From contig NZ_FRDH01000003.1 in NCBI RefSeq assembly GCF_900143205.1, forward strand, positions 310,001-374,000: a stretch of 64,000 nt of DNA, in the 5' to 3' direction. The translations under genes were made by a program, and so were the position numbers. The stretch comes from Butyrivibrio hungatei DSM 14810. GTDB lineage: Bacteria > Bacillota > Clostridia > Lachnospirales > Lachnospiraceae. Numbering within the stretch: the first letter of the stretch is position 1; each line of letters opens with the position of its first letter. Positions 9,071 through 17,150 of the stretch are shown here, in pieces. The notes beneath the pieces were generated by a model. That model had not been told where the DNA came from and made no database searches. It saw nothing but the letters and a program-made list of their open reading frames with translations.

Positions 9071-9129
9071 TACTTACTATTCAGTTGCTAGCTGATATTC
9101 AGTCAGCAACAGCGTGAAATTAGTCATTC

Positions 9130-9173
9130 GGCATGCCTTTTAGCTTGATTAAGCTTTTAGGCATGCCTTTTTT
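9130..9173 (+). terminator. purA terminator
   Basis: GGCATGCC (9130-9137) and a second GGCATGCC (9160-9167) flank an inner AGCTT/AAGCT stem and are followed by TTTTTT. These are also the first two members of the GGCATG array. Confidence 0.6.
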
Positions 9174-9378
9174 CTTGCCTTATTCCTGTTTTTTCTTGTC
9201 TTCTTCCTGCCCCGGCATGTATTTCTTCTATTTTTGAGCAAAAGACATGCCATTTCTCAGCTTTTCCTATATTTCCGGCATGTCTTTTTTATATTTCTGT
9301 AAGTTTTTACATGCCGTATTCTTACGTTCTCTTAATATTTGGCATGTCTTTCTTGTAATTTGCTACCTTTGACATGCT
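9130..9378. repeat. Alternating inverted 8-mer array (GGCATGTC / GACATGCC)
   Basis: This is most of the 494-bp gene-free stretch after purA. Copies start at 9130 and 9160 (palindromic GGCATGCC), 9214 (GGCATGT), 9244 (GACATGCC), 9277 (GGCATGTC), 9308 (TACATGCC), 9341 (GGCATGTC) and 9371 (GACATGCT). After the first two, orientation alternates. Start-to-start distances are 30, 54, 30, 33, 31, 33 and 30 bp. Sequence between copies is T-rich and not conserved. Copies are too short and diverged for CRISPR, and no ORF fits. Function unknown. Confidence 0.75.
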
Positions 9379-9445
9379 CAGCCATCCGCTTAACTTCTAT
9401 TTTCCCGATGCCCATTCCCCGTTCGCCAAAGGCACCCTAATCCTT

Positions 9446-9567
9446 AAACTGCTTAACTACAAAATAACTGCCATATAATATTAGTCAACCCCGGAGCCGC
9501 TTTGCGGTGCGCCTGCGCAGGGTTTACTAATATTATATGGCAGTTATCGTAGTTAATTAGCAGTTTA
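9446..9567. repeat. Long imperfect inverted repeat (122 bp), terminator-like or MITE-like
   Basis: Left arm 9446-9490 and right arm 9520-9567 are inverted copies of one another. The core ACTAATATTATATGGCAGTTAT matches perfectly, and the outer parts differ by small indels. The ~30-bp centre is GC-rich. The right arm overlaps the last codons and stop of the nuclease gene. It may be a bidirectional terminator between convergent purA and nuclease genes, but it is much longer than the other terminators in this window. Confidence 0.7.
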
Positions 9568-10494
9568 TGGATTACACTTCTTGCAAGGTACATACCCCTG
9601 CTCTATCAAATCTTCTCTTGCCCCTTCGTAATATAACTTATTTTTTTCTTTCATATCCTTAACACTACTACAGGATGGATAATGAAACTTCTTGGTATTC
9701 TTGTTTGCGATATATGCTGTAGTCTCTGAAGATACCGGTGCTGTACGATCTACCTGCGTGTTACTATTTGGAGCAGTTACTTGAAAATCATCTGTAGACA
9801 CTGACTTTGAATAACTCTCATCCAGCTTGTTACTTCCATCCTTATAGTCAATGACTACACCAGGCTGCACATTATAGCAATATACATTAAAAGAAATACC
9901 TTTTCCCTTATCTTCTACTGAATATGCCTCTATCTGCACTCCAGAGCATAGAAGATTATTTCCTTCAAAGACAGGCGTCACACGGTACATTACATGATTA
10001 CCAGTACTTTTAATGTACTCTGCCACCTTATTTTCATATGGAAGCATTCCTTCCACATTCATATATCTGGTACCGGTGATAAGATTCTTTTCATTAGCAT
10101 TCTCGCCGGTAAGCTGATAGCCTATCATGTGACATCTGTTGTACAAATACGGTGGATCTGAATCCACAAGTCCTGGATACTTATTTTGTTTCCATCCTGT
10201 AGGCTTGACCATTCCAATAGAGTCACGTTCCTCAGTTGGCATCAGGTCTTTTCCTATACAAGCTGTCGCAGTAGTGCATCTTCCAAGCTTGTCCAGAGCT
10301 CCATAACTTTCAAAAGAACTAGTCGTAATCTCATCGCTAGAAAACTGCGGTTTATTATCATTTATAGCTACTGACGGTGCTCCACTGTACTCAGGAATCC
10401 CGCTTTCAGCTCTACTATCCACTCTGTACGTACATACTAGAATTATAGTAGAAATGATCATAAACAATATAAATGCAATCCTTGTTTTCTTCAT
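9565..10494 (-). CDS. Secreted DNA/RNA non-specific endonuclease with C-terminal Cys-rich domain
   Basis: A 309-aa exported protein. A signal peptide or membrane anchor spans ~5-28. The nuclease domain (~85-215) resembles streptococcal EndA/Spd enzymes: NRCHMIGYQL holds the presumed general-base His in place of the usual DRGH, and GENANEKNLITG supplies the metal-binding Asn. After a Ser/Thr-rich linker, residues ~260-309 (YIANKNTKKFHYPSCSSVKD ... CKKC) form an Ada-like metal-binding module often found at the C-terminus of secreted nucleases. Likely role is extracellular nucleic acid degradation or DNA processing. AGGAGAT lies directly before the ATG. The nucleophile-region variant (NRCH) is the only oddity. 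Confidence 0.85.
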   Translation of the reverse strand: MKKTRIAFILFMIISTIILVCTYRVDSRAESGIPEYSGAPSVAINDNKPQFSSDEITTSSFESYGALDKLGRCTTATACIGKDLMPTEERDSIGMVKPTGWKQNKYPGLVDSDPPYLYNRCHMIGYQLTGENANEKNLITGTRYMNVEGMLPYENKVAEYIKSTGNHVMYRVTPVFEGNNLLCSGVQIEAYSVEDKGKGISFNVYCYNVQPGVVIDYKDGSNKLDESYSKSVSTDDFQVTAPNSNTQVDRTAPVSSETTAYIANKNTKKFHYPSCSSVKDMKEKNKLYYEGAREDLIEQGYVPCKKCNP

Positions 10495-10590
10495 ATCTCC
10501 TGCCTTTCTAGTATTGTCATCGTTACAATATGAATAATACCCCCAAATGACTAATCTTTAAACAAAATCCATATTAAAAAAACATAAAAA

Positions 10591-10616
10591 TACCTGCTCC
10601 ATCATTGAAGCAGGTA
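10591..10616 (-). terminator. Terminator after the GH28 gene
   Basis: TACCTGCT (10591-10598) pairs with AGCAGGTA (10609-10616) and is followed on the minus strand by a T-rich tract. Confidence 0.8.
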
Positions 10617-10621
10617 TATAC

Positions 10622-12217
10622 TCACTCTTCCACTATACACTCTCTTGTATTCATGCTCCTTGGTACCACATGAACATTTGAATACTCGCAATCTGCGTGT
10701 CTAATATAGATTCCATAGGCAGGTACATCACCCATGGCACTGTTCTCTGGATAGTCCGTTACATTCTCATGAACTTCTGGTAAAAGATTTATCTCTTCCT
10801 TGTCATCTCTATAAGTAACATCAAATCCATTTATCTTGATGCTACCAAGATCTTTTCCTAAGCACTCCAAAGCTCCTATTTTCTCAGCCACATCCTTAGG
10901 CAATGACTCTTTTGCCAAAAGAGCTTTCTTCTGCTCTTTATTCATCCTGTACCCGGTGATGATTGATGGAACCTCAGCGTTAACAGCTTTGATATTCTCG
11001 ATCACGACGCCATCAATTGATCCGCCATAAAACTTATCTTCTTCGCATCCATCTTCATATCCAAACTTATTTCTTTTGCAAAGGCAGATAAATAGCGGGC
11101 ACGCAACATTATCCATTGTAATATTGCGGACAGTTACGTTTCTAACATTACTTCCATCGGCGGACTCAATAGCAATTCCAGAACAAGAGCCTGGATAGAT
11201 ATCCAGGAAAAAGTGACAATTCTCGCAAGTTATATCTTCTATATCATAGAAGGTCTCTGTTCCAATCTTAAATGCATTGGCGACGCTGAGCACTGTGCAG
11301 TCAGAAAAGTACACTCTCTTAGTGCCGCGAAGCTTGCCTTCGCAAGCAACGTTAAGGCCATCATGTTCATGACCGCGCGGTGACTTAACTACAAGCCCAT
11401 CATCAGCTGTCGAAATAAAACAGTGAGTTACGTCAACATCCTCACTTCCCATAACATCGATACCATCAGTGTTGGCAACATGTCTGTTTCCATTGATGAC
11501 GATGTTTGAAACCTTGACGTTGTCACAACCATCAATGCAAAGATTCCAGTCCATAGATGCTTCAAGAATGATATTTTCTATGACAACATTCTTACATCCA
11601 TTTGCCCAGAGCATGTACATAGGCCTTTTAATCTTTGGCTGACCATTTCCATACTTGTCCTCGGCATATCTAATGCGGCTTCTGATAGCATATCTCATAG
11701 TATCAACAGGATATCCCATTGGATCATAAAGAAATGGTGGCTGCTTTATCTTTTCTAGAGGAGTTAAAAGAGGTTTCTTAAGCGGCAAATGTACAAAGTA
11801 CTCGCCATTTCCAAAAATTCTACCCCCGCCTGTAACTCTTACATTCTTGGCATTTTCTAATATTACAAATGCATCTACAAAGTTGTCATGATTCTTGGAT
11901 GCTACCAATGCACTGTCCCCTGTAATCCACAACGTTGTATTATCATGGATTCTAACAGTACCAGATATGTACCATCCGCCATCAACTAGAACCACTCCAC
12001 CACCAGCTTCTCTAGCTGCTTCTGCTGCCTTATTGACTGCCTCTGTACATACGGTCATACCATCTGCAACAGCACCGTAATCTCTAATATCAAATACCTT
12101 GGAAGTGCGTTTATCAGGTAATCCCTGCTGCCTTATATATTGTCCGTATGGTATTCCCTTATAGTAATCCCCATCGTAGATTATTCCATTATCCGGTAAT
12201 GTAGCTACATCAACCAT
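10622..12217 (-). CDS. GH28 polygalacturonase-type glycoside hydrolase
   Basis: I start at ATG 12215-12217 because GAGGTGG lies 6 nt upstream; this gives 531 aa. The N-terminal ~50 residues lead into FDIRDYGAVADG, the typical opening of the pectate-lyase-like right-handed beta helix. Catalytic features of GH28 are present: NTDGID (residues ~250), TADDG with the paired Asp, and RGHEH. It cleaves alpha-1,4-galacturonan or rhamnogalacturonan chains. No signal peptide is seen, so it probably acts on oligomers inside the cell. It follows the HAD gene by 31 bp and ends in a terminator. It fits with uxuAB elsewhere in the window for galacturonate use. Confidence 0.88.
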   Translation of the reverse strand: MVDVATLPDNGIIYDGDYYKGIPYGQYIRQQGLPDKRTSKVFDIRDYGAVADGMTVCTEAVNKAAEAAREAGGGVVLVDGGWYISGTVRIHDNTTLWITGDSALVASKNHDNFVDAFVILENAKNVRVTGGGRIFGNGEYFVHLPLKKPLLTPLEKIKQPPFLYDPMGYPVDTMRYAIRSRIRYAEDKYGNGQPKIKRPMYMLWANGCKNVVIENIILEASMDWNLCIDGCDNVKVSNIVINGNRHVANTDGIDVMGSEDVDVTHCFISTADDGLVVKSPRGHEHDGLNVACEGKLRGTKRVYFSDCTVLSVANAFKIGTETFYDIEDITCENCHFFLDIYPGSCSGIAIESADGSNVRNVTVRNITMDNVACPLFICLCKRNKFGYEDGCEEDKFYGGSIDGVVIENIKAVNAEVPSIITGYRMNKEQKKALLAKESLPKDVAEKIGALECLGKDLGSIKINGFDVTYRDDKEEINLLPEVHENVTDYPENSAMGDVPAYGIYIRHADCEYSNVHVVPRSMNTRECIVEE

Positions 12218-12248
12218 AGATATCCACCTCATCAAGTTAAATTAGATA

Positions 12249-13139
12249 TCAATACCTAACCCCAAGTCCCTCAAGTTCTTCTTTAACCTGGTCATAGTCC
12301 TTGTAAACTATGCCCTTCCAGCCAAGGTTAATGGCAGCCTCGATGTTTACTGCTGTGTCGTCGATGAATACTGTCTTTGATGGAGTTAAGTCATAACGTT
12401 CTTCAAGAAGATGATAGATTTCAGGACCTGGCTTAACTACATGATCTCTAAAGCTTAAGATACCACCGTCTGTCTCTTCAAGAAATGCCATAGCTTCTGG
12501 GCATCCCTCAAGGGCCTGTCTGGAAAAATTTGAAAGGTAAAGTACTTTGTAGCCTGCTGTCTTAAGTGCCTTTATCCAAGGAATAGTTCTATCTCTCTTA
12601 GTGATGATACCGTCGATATTCTTGAAAGCATCTTCAAGTATGTCTTTTATCTCAGGATCATTTTCTACGAATCTAGCAATGATCTCATCATTTGTTAAGT
12701 TGCCTTTGTCGTACTCAACCCAGTCATCGCTCTCTACTGTTGCTTTGGCAATCCTGCCTATCATGGCATCGTCGTGACCTTTTTTTCTAAGGAAATCCTT
12801 CCATGCAAAATCTGTAAGAACATTTCCTATGTCAAATACGACTGTATCAATCTCGCCATCAGGAATAACGTTTCCAAATTTGTCGTGCTGCTTGTTGCTA
12901 CTCATGGCGTCAAGAGATGCAACGGTGTGTCTACCTGTGATAGCACCAATAGCCCAGATAAGGAGCCATAACAAAATTGGTACTGCAACAGTTGCGGCCA
13001 CGCAGCCAAAGAAAAGATCCTTGGTAGCAGGTGAGCCGATAAGTGCCAGCACTAAAAGAGCTACGTACATTCCTACAAGTATAACTATCCCAAGGATAGC
13101 AAGAATTCTCTTATATAATGGTGTCTTATTCTGATTCAT
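12249..13139 (-). CDS. HAD-superfamily hydrolase with N-terminal membrane segments
   Basis: A 296-aa protein from ATG 13137-13139, chosen because AAGGATGAG lies upstream. Two hydrophobic segments occupy ~12-75 and precede a HAD hydrolase domain (~95-296). That domain has motif I VVFDIGNVLTDF (nucleophile Asp), motif II LSNFS and motif IV FIDDTAVNIEAA. Such proteins are usually sugar-phosphate or nucleotide phosphatases; the substrate is not readable here. The membrane anchor on a HAD domain is uncommon. It is co-directional with GH28, 31 bp upstream of it, and divergent from the ArsR-type regulator. Confidence 0.82.
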   Translation of the reverse strand: MNQNKTPLYKRILAILGIVILVGMYVALLVLALIGSPATKDLFFGCVAATVAVPILLWLLIWAIGAITGRHTVASLDAMSSNKQHDKFGNVIPDGEIDTVVFDIGNVLTDFAWKDFLRKKGHDDAMIGRIAKATVESDDWVEYDKGNLTNDEIIARFVENDPEIKDILEDAFKNIDGIITKRDRTIPWIKALKTAGYKVLYLSNFSRQALEGCPEAMAFLEETDGGILSFRDHVVKPGPEIYHLLEERYDLTPSKTVFIDDTAVNIEAAINLGWKGIVYKDYDQVKEELEGLGVRY

Positions 13140-13220
13140 GATCTCATCCTTTTTTAATGATTCTTTGTTAACTCGTAAATCATACAATAAAGGCTATCTT
13201 TATGCAATTCCAATTCATGA

Positions 13221-13273
13221 GCGGAATTTTGTAAAATATTTAAAATTTGCTATACAATTAAATCAATTCCGCT
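13221..13273. promoter_or_regulatory. Divergent promoter region with GCGGAATT / AATTCCGC inverted pair
   Basis: GCGGAATT (13221-13228) and AATTCCGC (13266-13273) are inverted and 45 bp apart. They bracket a plus-strand promoter TTGTAA (13229-13234), 18 bp, TACAAT (13253-13258). They sit between the HAD/GH28 operon and the ArsR-type gene and are candidate operators for it. Confidence 0.45.
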
Positions 13274-13351
13274 TGCGGTATTAAGCCGAATATGAAATAA
13301 TCTATATTGCGTAAATATAAAAGCTAATCAGTAACCTAGAAAGGAAAAACT

Positions 13352-14269
13352 ATGCTACACATTAAATCATTAGACGAAGGTTTGGAAGTTTTCAAGGCAC
13401 TTGGATCAGACATTAGAGTAGAAATCATCAAGATTCTTCTAAATGAGAGTGGCATGAATATGAATGAGCTTGCTAGTCGCCTCAATATCACCAATGGCGC
13501 TCTGACAAGTCATATCAAAAAGCTTGAAGAAAGCGGAATAGTTAAGGTTTCTTCGGAATCAGCTGGTCACGGTAATCAAAAAGTCTGCTCCGTAAATCTG
13601 GATAAGATCCTCATTGATATTCAGAACAAACCAAAGGAAGACAACGTTTATACCACAGATATCAAAGTAGGACTATTTTCAGATTATTCAGTATTCCCTA
13701 CATGCGGACTTGCTTCTACCAAAAAGCTTATAGGAGAGCTCGATGATACCAGATACTTTGCTCATCCTGACCGCTATGAAGCTGATATCCTCTGGTTCAC
13801 AAAAGGATATGTAGAATACGCTGTTCCTAATTTTGTTCCATTTAATCAAAAGATTGATGAGATCAGTATCTCAGCTGAGCTCAGTTCAGAAGCACCTGGA
13901 ATCAACAACATTTGGCCATCTGATATATATTTTTACTTAAATGATATTCTTCTTGGAACATGGACTTCACCTGGAGATTTCGGAGACGTCAAAGGCTTCT
14001 TTACTCCTGATTGGTGGTTCCACAACTGGAATCAGTACGGACTGCTTAAGACTCTTGTAGTTAACCACGATGGCTCTTTTATCGATGGGATCAAGATTTC
14101 AGACGTGACTATCGACAGATTCAATCTCACTTCCAAGAGCCCAATAAAGTTAAAGCTCGAAGTTCCTGAAACTGCAGATCACGTCGGAGGCCTTACGATC
14201 TTTGGTAAAGGCTTTGGTAATTACAATCAGGACATCAACGTCAAAATGAAATACAGTCAGCTTGACTAA
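13352..14269 (+). CDS. ArsR-family winged-helix regulator with large C-terminal ligand-like domain
   Basis: A 305-aa protein. The first ~85 residues form an ArsR-type winged helix (FKALGSDIRVEIIKILLNES, MNELASRLNITNGALTSHIK). The remaining ~220 residues are a beta-rich domain containing Cys-Gly-Leu and many Trp/Asp residues (DWWFHNWNQYG), as in Lachnospiraceae ArsR proteins that sit beside glycoside hydrolase genes. AAAGGA precedes the ATG. Its divergent partner, the HAD/GH28 operon, is the likely target. Ligand unknown; the sugar link is inference. Confidence 0.82.
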   Translation: MLHIKSLDEGLEVFKALGSDIRVEIIKILLNESGMNMNELASRLNITNGALTSHIKKLEESGIVKVSSESAGHGNQKVCSVNLDKILIDIQNKPKEDNVYTTDIKVGLFSDYSVFPTCGLASTKKLIGELDDTRYFAHPDRYEADILWFTKGYVEYAVPNFVPFNQKIDEISISAELSSEAPGINNIWPSDIYFYLNDILLGTWTSPGDFGDVKGFFTPDWWFHNWNQYGLLKTLVVNHDGSFIDGIKISDVTIDRFNLTSKSPIKLKLEVPETADHVGGLTIFGKGFGNYNQDINVKMKYSQLD

Positions 14270-14289
14270 AACAAATATCAAAACAATCC

Positions 14290-14315
14290 ATCCCTTGCGA
14301 GCATTCGCAGGGGAT
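14290..14315 (+). terminator. Terminator after the ArsR-type gene
   Basis: ATCCCTTGCGA pairs with TCGCAGGGGAT (one bulge) and is followed by TTTTGT. A TATAAT at 14322-14327 just after it probably starts the next gene's transcript. Confidence 0.75.
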
Positions 14316-14359
14316 TTTGTGTATAATGAGTTAAAGTAAAAGCACAAAGGATAATCACA

Positions 14360-17059
14360 ATGCAAAAGCGACTAACTATCGGTATCCTTGCACATGTAGA
14401 TGCAGGTAAGACAACTCTTTCCGAGGGTCTGTTATATCTTTCCGGAGCCCTCAGAAAGCTGGGACGAGTTGATCACAGAGATACATTTTTAGATACATAT
14501 GAACTTGAAAGAACCCGCGGAATTACTATCTTTTCCAAGCAGGCTCTTTTTGAATACGAGGATACTCACTTTACACTACTTGATACTCCCGGGCATTCCG
14601 ACTTCTCTCCAGAGATGGAGCGAACTCTTCAGGTCCTTGACGCTGCAATTTTACTTATCAGCGCTTCTGACAAAGTAACCGCTCAGGCCAAGATCTTGTG
14701 GAAGCTTCTATCTCACTATCATGTTCCAACCTTCATATTTGTTAATAAGATGGATCAGGACGGAGCTGACAAGGCTCTTTTGTTAAAAGACATCAGAGAA
14801 AACCTCAGCTCTCACTGTATTGCTTTTGAAGATGGCTTTGATTCTGATGAGCTCCAGGAAGAGCTTGCTGTCTGCGACGACAGACTTCTTACAGCTTTTC
14901 TTGACGGTCAGAAGGTAACTGAAGGTGATGTAAAGTCCCTCATAGCAGATTGCAAGTGCTATCCTGTTCTCTTTGGCTCTGCCCTTAAGATGGACGGGGT
15001 AAAAGAACTGCTCTCTTTCATCAAGGATTTCGCTCCTGATAACAAATATGATGAGAATGCTCCTTTTGCTGCAAGAGTATTTAAGATAAGCAGGGACGTA
15101 AATGGAAACAGATTGACCCACATCAAGATAACATCAGGAAAATTAAAAGTCAGAGACCTTATTGATGATGAAAAGATCGATCAGATAAGGCTTTATTCTG
15201 GTGAGAAATTCGAGATGGTTCAGGAAGCCGCTGCTGGAACTGTTTGCGCTATAGCAGGGCTATCTGATTCTAAGGCAGGCGACGGACTTGGTAAGCTCAA
15301 AAATGACACCACAGCTGAGATCCTGCAACCAATCCTATCTTCTACTTTGATACTGCCTGAGGATGCTGACCCCGTAGTTGTTTACAGAAAACTCAAAGCT
15401 CTTGAAGAGGAAGAGCCTATGCTTCAGGTATCCCTCAAGGAAGGAAGCGGGATCATTGAAGTTAAGATAATGGGCGAAGTGCAAAAAGAGATCCTTAAGC
15501 ACCTTATAAAGACTCGCTTTGATCTGGACGTAGACTTTGGTCCGGGTCATATTGTCTACAAAGAGACCATCGCAGGCCCTGTAGAAGGTGTTGGACATTT
15601 CGAGCCTCTAAGACACTACGCAGAAGTACATATCCTTCTTGAGCCAGCAGAGCCCGGAAGTGGAATGTCTTTTGCCTGCGACGTAAGTACAGATGACCTG
15701 TCACTTAACTGGCAGAGGCTCATACTAACTCACCTTCAGGAAAAGAAGCATCTGGGAGTCCTGACTGGTTCTGAGCTTACAGATGTTAAGATAACACTCA
15801 TCGGCGGACGTTCCCACGAAAAGCATACTGAAGGCGGCGATTTCAGACAAGCAACTTATAGAGCCGTAAGGCAAGGTCTCATGGAAGCAGATTCCATCCT
15901 CCTTGAGCCAGTATACGAATATAGAATTGAGCTGCCAAAAGAATCTGTCGGAAGAGCTCTTACTGACATACAGAGAATGCACGGAACTGTCGGTCTTCCA
16001 GATATTGTCGGAGATAAAAATGTCCTTACTGGCACGATCCCTGCGGCAAGCCTTGGTTCCTATGCGCAGGAACTCTCATCTTTTACCCATGGAGAAGGCC
16101 ATATCACCACTACTCTAAAAGGCTACCAGCCATGCCACAACACAGAAGAAGTACTGGCAGAAACAGGCTATGATCCTGACCTTGACACCGGCAATCCATC
16201 CTCATCCGTCTTCTGCTCCCATGGAGTCGGAACTATCATTCCTTGGAATGAAGTCAGAAGCCACATGCATGTTGATACAGGCTGGAGCCCGGAAACTGCT
16301 GACACCTACAAGACTGACCTGACTGATAACATAGATATGGAAGCTCTAAAAAAGATCCAGGCCAGACAAAAGAGCAAAGCTCCAGAAAACAGGTCTTTTG
16401 ATGAAATAGAAAGAGACCTTCAGGCCACAGAAAAAGAGCTGAAGAACATATTTGAAAAGACCTATGGTGAGATAAAGCCAAGATACGTTGAAAAAAACAC
16501 CACCTACACCTCTTCCAATGAGGCAGACAAGCCAGAGATAGATAATAGAGATTACGCTTTAGAAGAAGCTAAAAAGGAAAAGCACCAAAATACTGGCTCA
16601 GTAGATGACTCAGTTCATAAAGAATATCTCCTTGTTGACGGCTATAATGTGATTTACGCATCAGATGATCTAAAGTCCCTTGCCCAGAGAGATTTAAAAG
16701 CAGCAAGAGACTCTCTCATCGACACCCTGATCAACTTCCAGGGATTTAGAAGGGAACAGGTAATCCTGGTTTTTGATGCCTACAAGGTTCCCGGCGGCAC
16801 AGAACACATGGAAGATTACTCAGGACTTATCGTTATCTATACAAAAGAGGCTGAAACTGCAGACCAATACATAGAAAAAGCCGCCCATGAAATAGGAAAA
16901 AAGTATAAAGTCACCGTTGCCACTTCAGATGCCATAGAGCAGATAATAGTGCTCAGTAGCGGTGCATTCAGACTTTCTGCCAGAGATTTCTGGGATGAGA
17001 TCAAAAGAACCAGTGAGATGATCTCGGACAAAATTCGAAATCACAATACAAAATTGTGA
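14360..17059 (+). CDS. Tet(M)/EF-G-like ribosomal-protection GTPase fused to a C-terminal NYN (YacP/Rae1-like) domain
   Basis: An 899-aa protein, far longer than Tet(M)-type proteins (~640 aa). Residues 1-~650 align with tetracycline ribosomal-protection GTPases: G1 AHVDAGKT (11-18), RGITI (53-57), DTPGH (75-79), NKMD (129-132) and SALK. EF-G-like domains II-V follow, with the family segment HYAEVHILLEPAEPGSG. A charged linker (~650-750) leads to an NYN domain (~754-899; LLVDGYNVI, LVFDAYKVPGG, TSDAIEQ). YacP/Rae1 of Bacillus subtilis, of this fold, is a ribosome-associated endonuclease cutting mRNA in the A site. The fusion therefore joins two ribosomal A-site activities. Drug resistance is not implied. 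SD AAGGAT; terminator upstream, so monocistronic. Confidence 0.88.
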   Translation: MQKRLTIGILAHVDAGKTTLSEGLLYLSGALRKLGRVDHRDTFLDTYELERTRGITIFSKQALFEYEDTHFTLLDTPGHSDFSPEMERTLQVLDAAILLISASDKVTAQAKILWKLLSHYHVPTFIFVNKMDQDGADKALLLKDIRENLSSHCIAFEDGFDSDELQEELAVCDDRLLTAFLDGQKVTEGDVKSLIADCKCYPVLFGSALKMDGVKELLSFIKDFAPDNKYDENAPFAARVFKISRDVNGNRLTHIKITSGKLKVRDLIDDEKIDQIRLYSGEKFEMVQEAAAGTVCAIAGLSDSKAGDGLGKLKNDTTAEILQPILSSTLILPEDADPVVVYRKLKALEEEEPMLQVSLKEGSGIIEVKIMGEVQKEILKHLIKTRFDLDVDFGPGHIVYKETIAGPVEGVGHFEPLRHYAEVHILLEPAEPGSGMSFACDVSTDDLSLNWQRLILTHLQEKKHLGVLTGSELTDVKITLIGGRSHEKHTEGGDFRQATYRAVRQGLMEADSILLEPVYEYRIELPKESVGRALTDIQRMHGTVGLPDIVGDKNVLTGTIPAASLGSYAQELSSFTHGEGHITTTLKGYQPCHNTEEVLAETGYDPDLDTGNPSSSVFCSHGVGTIIPWNEVRSHMHVDTGWSPETADTYKTDLTDNIDMEALKKIQARQKSKAPENRSFDEIERDLQATEKELKNIFEKTYGEIKPRYVEKNTTYTSSNEADKPEIDNRDYALEEAKKEKHQNTGSVDDSVHKEYLLVDGYNVIYASDDLKSLAQRDLKAARDSLIDTLINFQGFRREQVILVFDAYKVPGGTEHMEDYSGLIVIYTKEAETADQYIEKAAHEIGKKYKVTVATSDAIEQIIVLSSGAFRLSARDFWDEIKRTSEMISDKIRNHNTKL

Positions 17060-17150
17060 AAATTTTATAAAATTTCATATACACTTTCTGTTCATTACAG
17101 AGTATCATATAGGTACATAATTCTTTTTTCACGGAGGAGAAAACTAAATA

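Noticed and set aside
9130-9378. CRISPR array
   Set aside because: Repeats are 8 bp, alternate in orientation and have ~23-bp spacers; no cas genes are in the window.
14360-17059. Tetracycline resistance gene
   Set aside because: Only the fold matches; length and the NYN fusion differ from tet(M/O/W), codon use matches neighbours and no mobile element adjoins. Resistance cannot be claimed.
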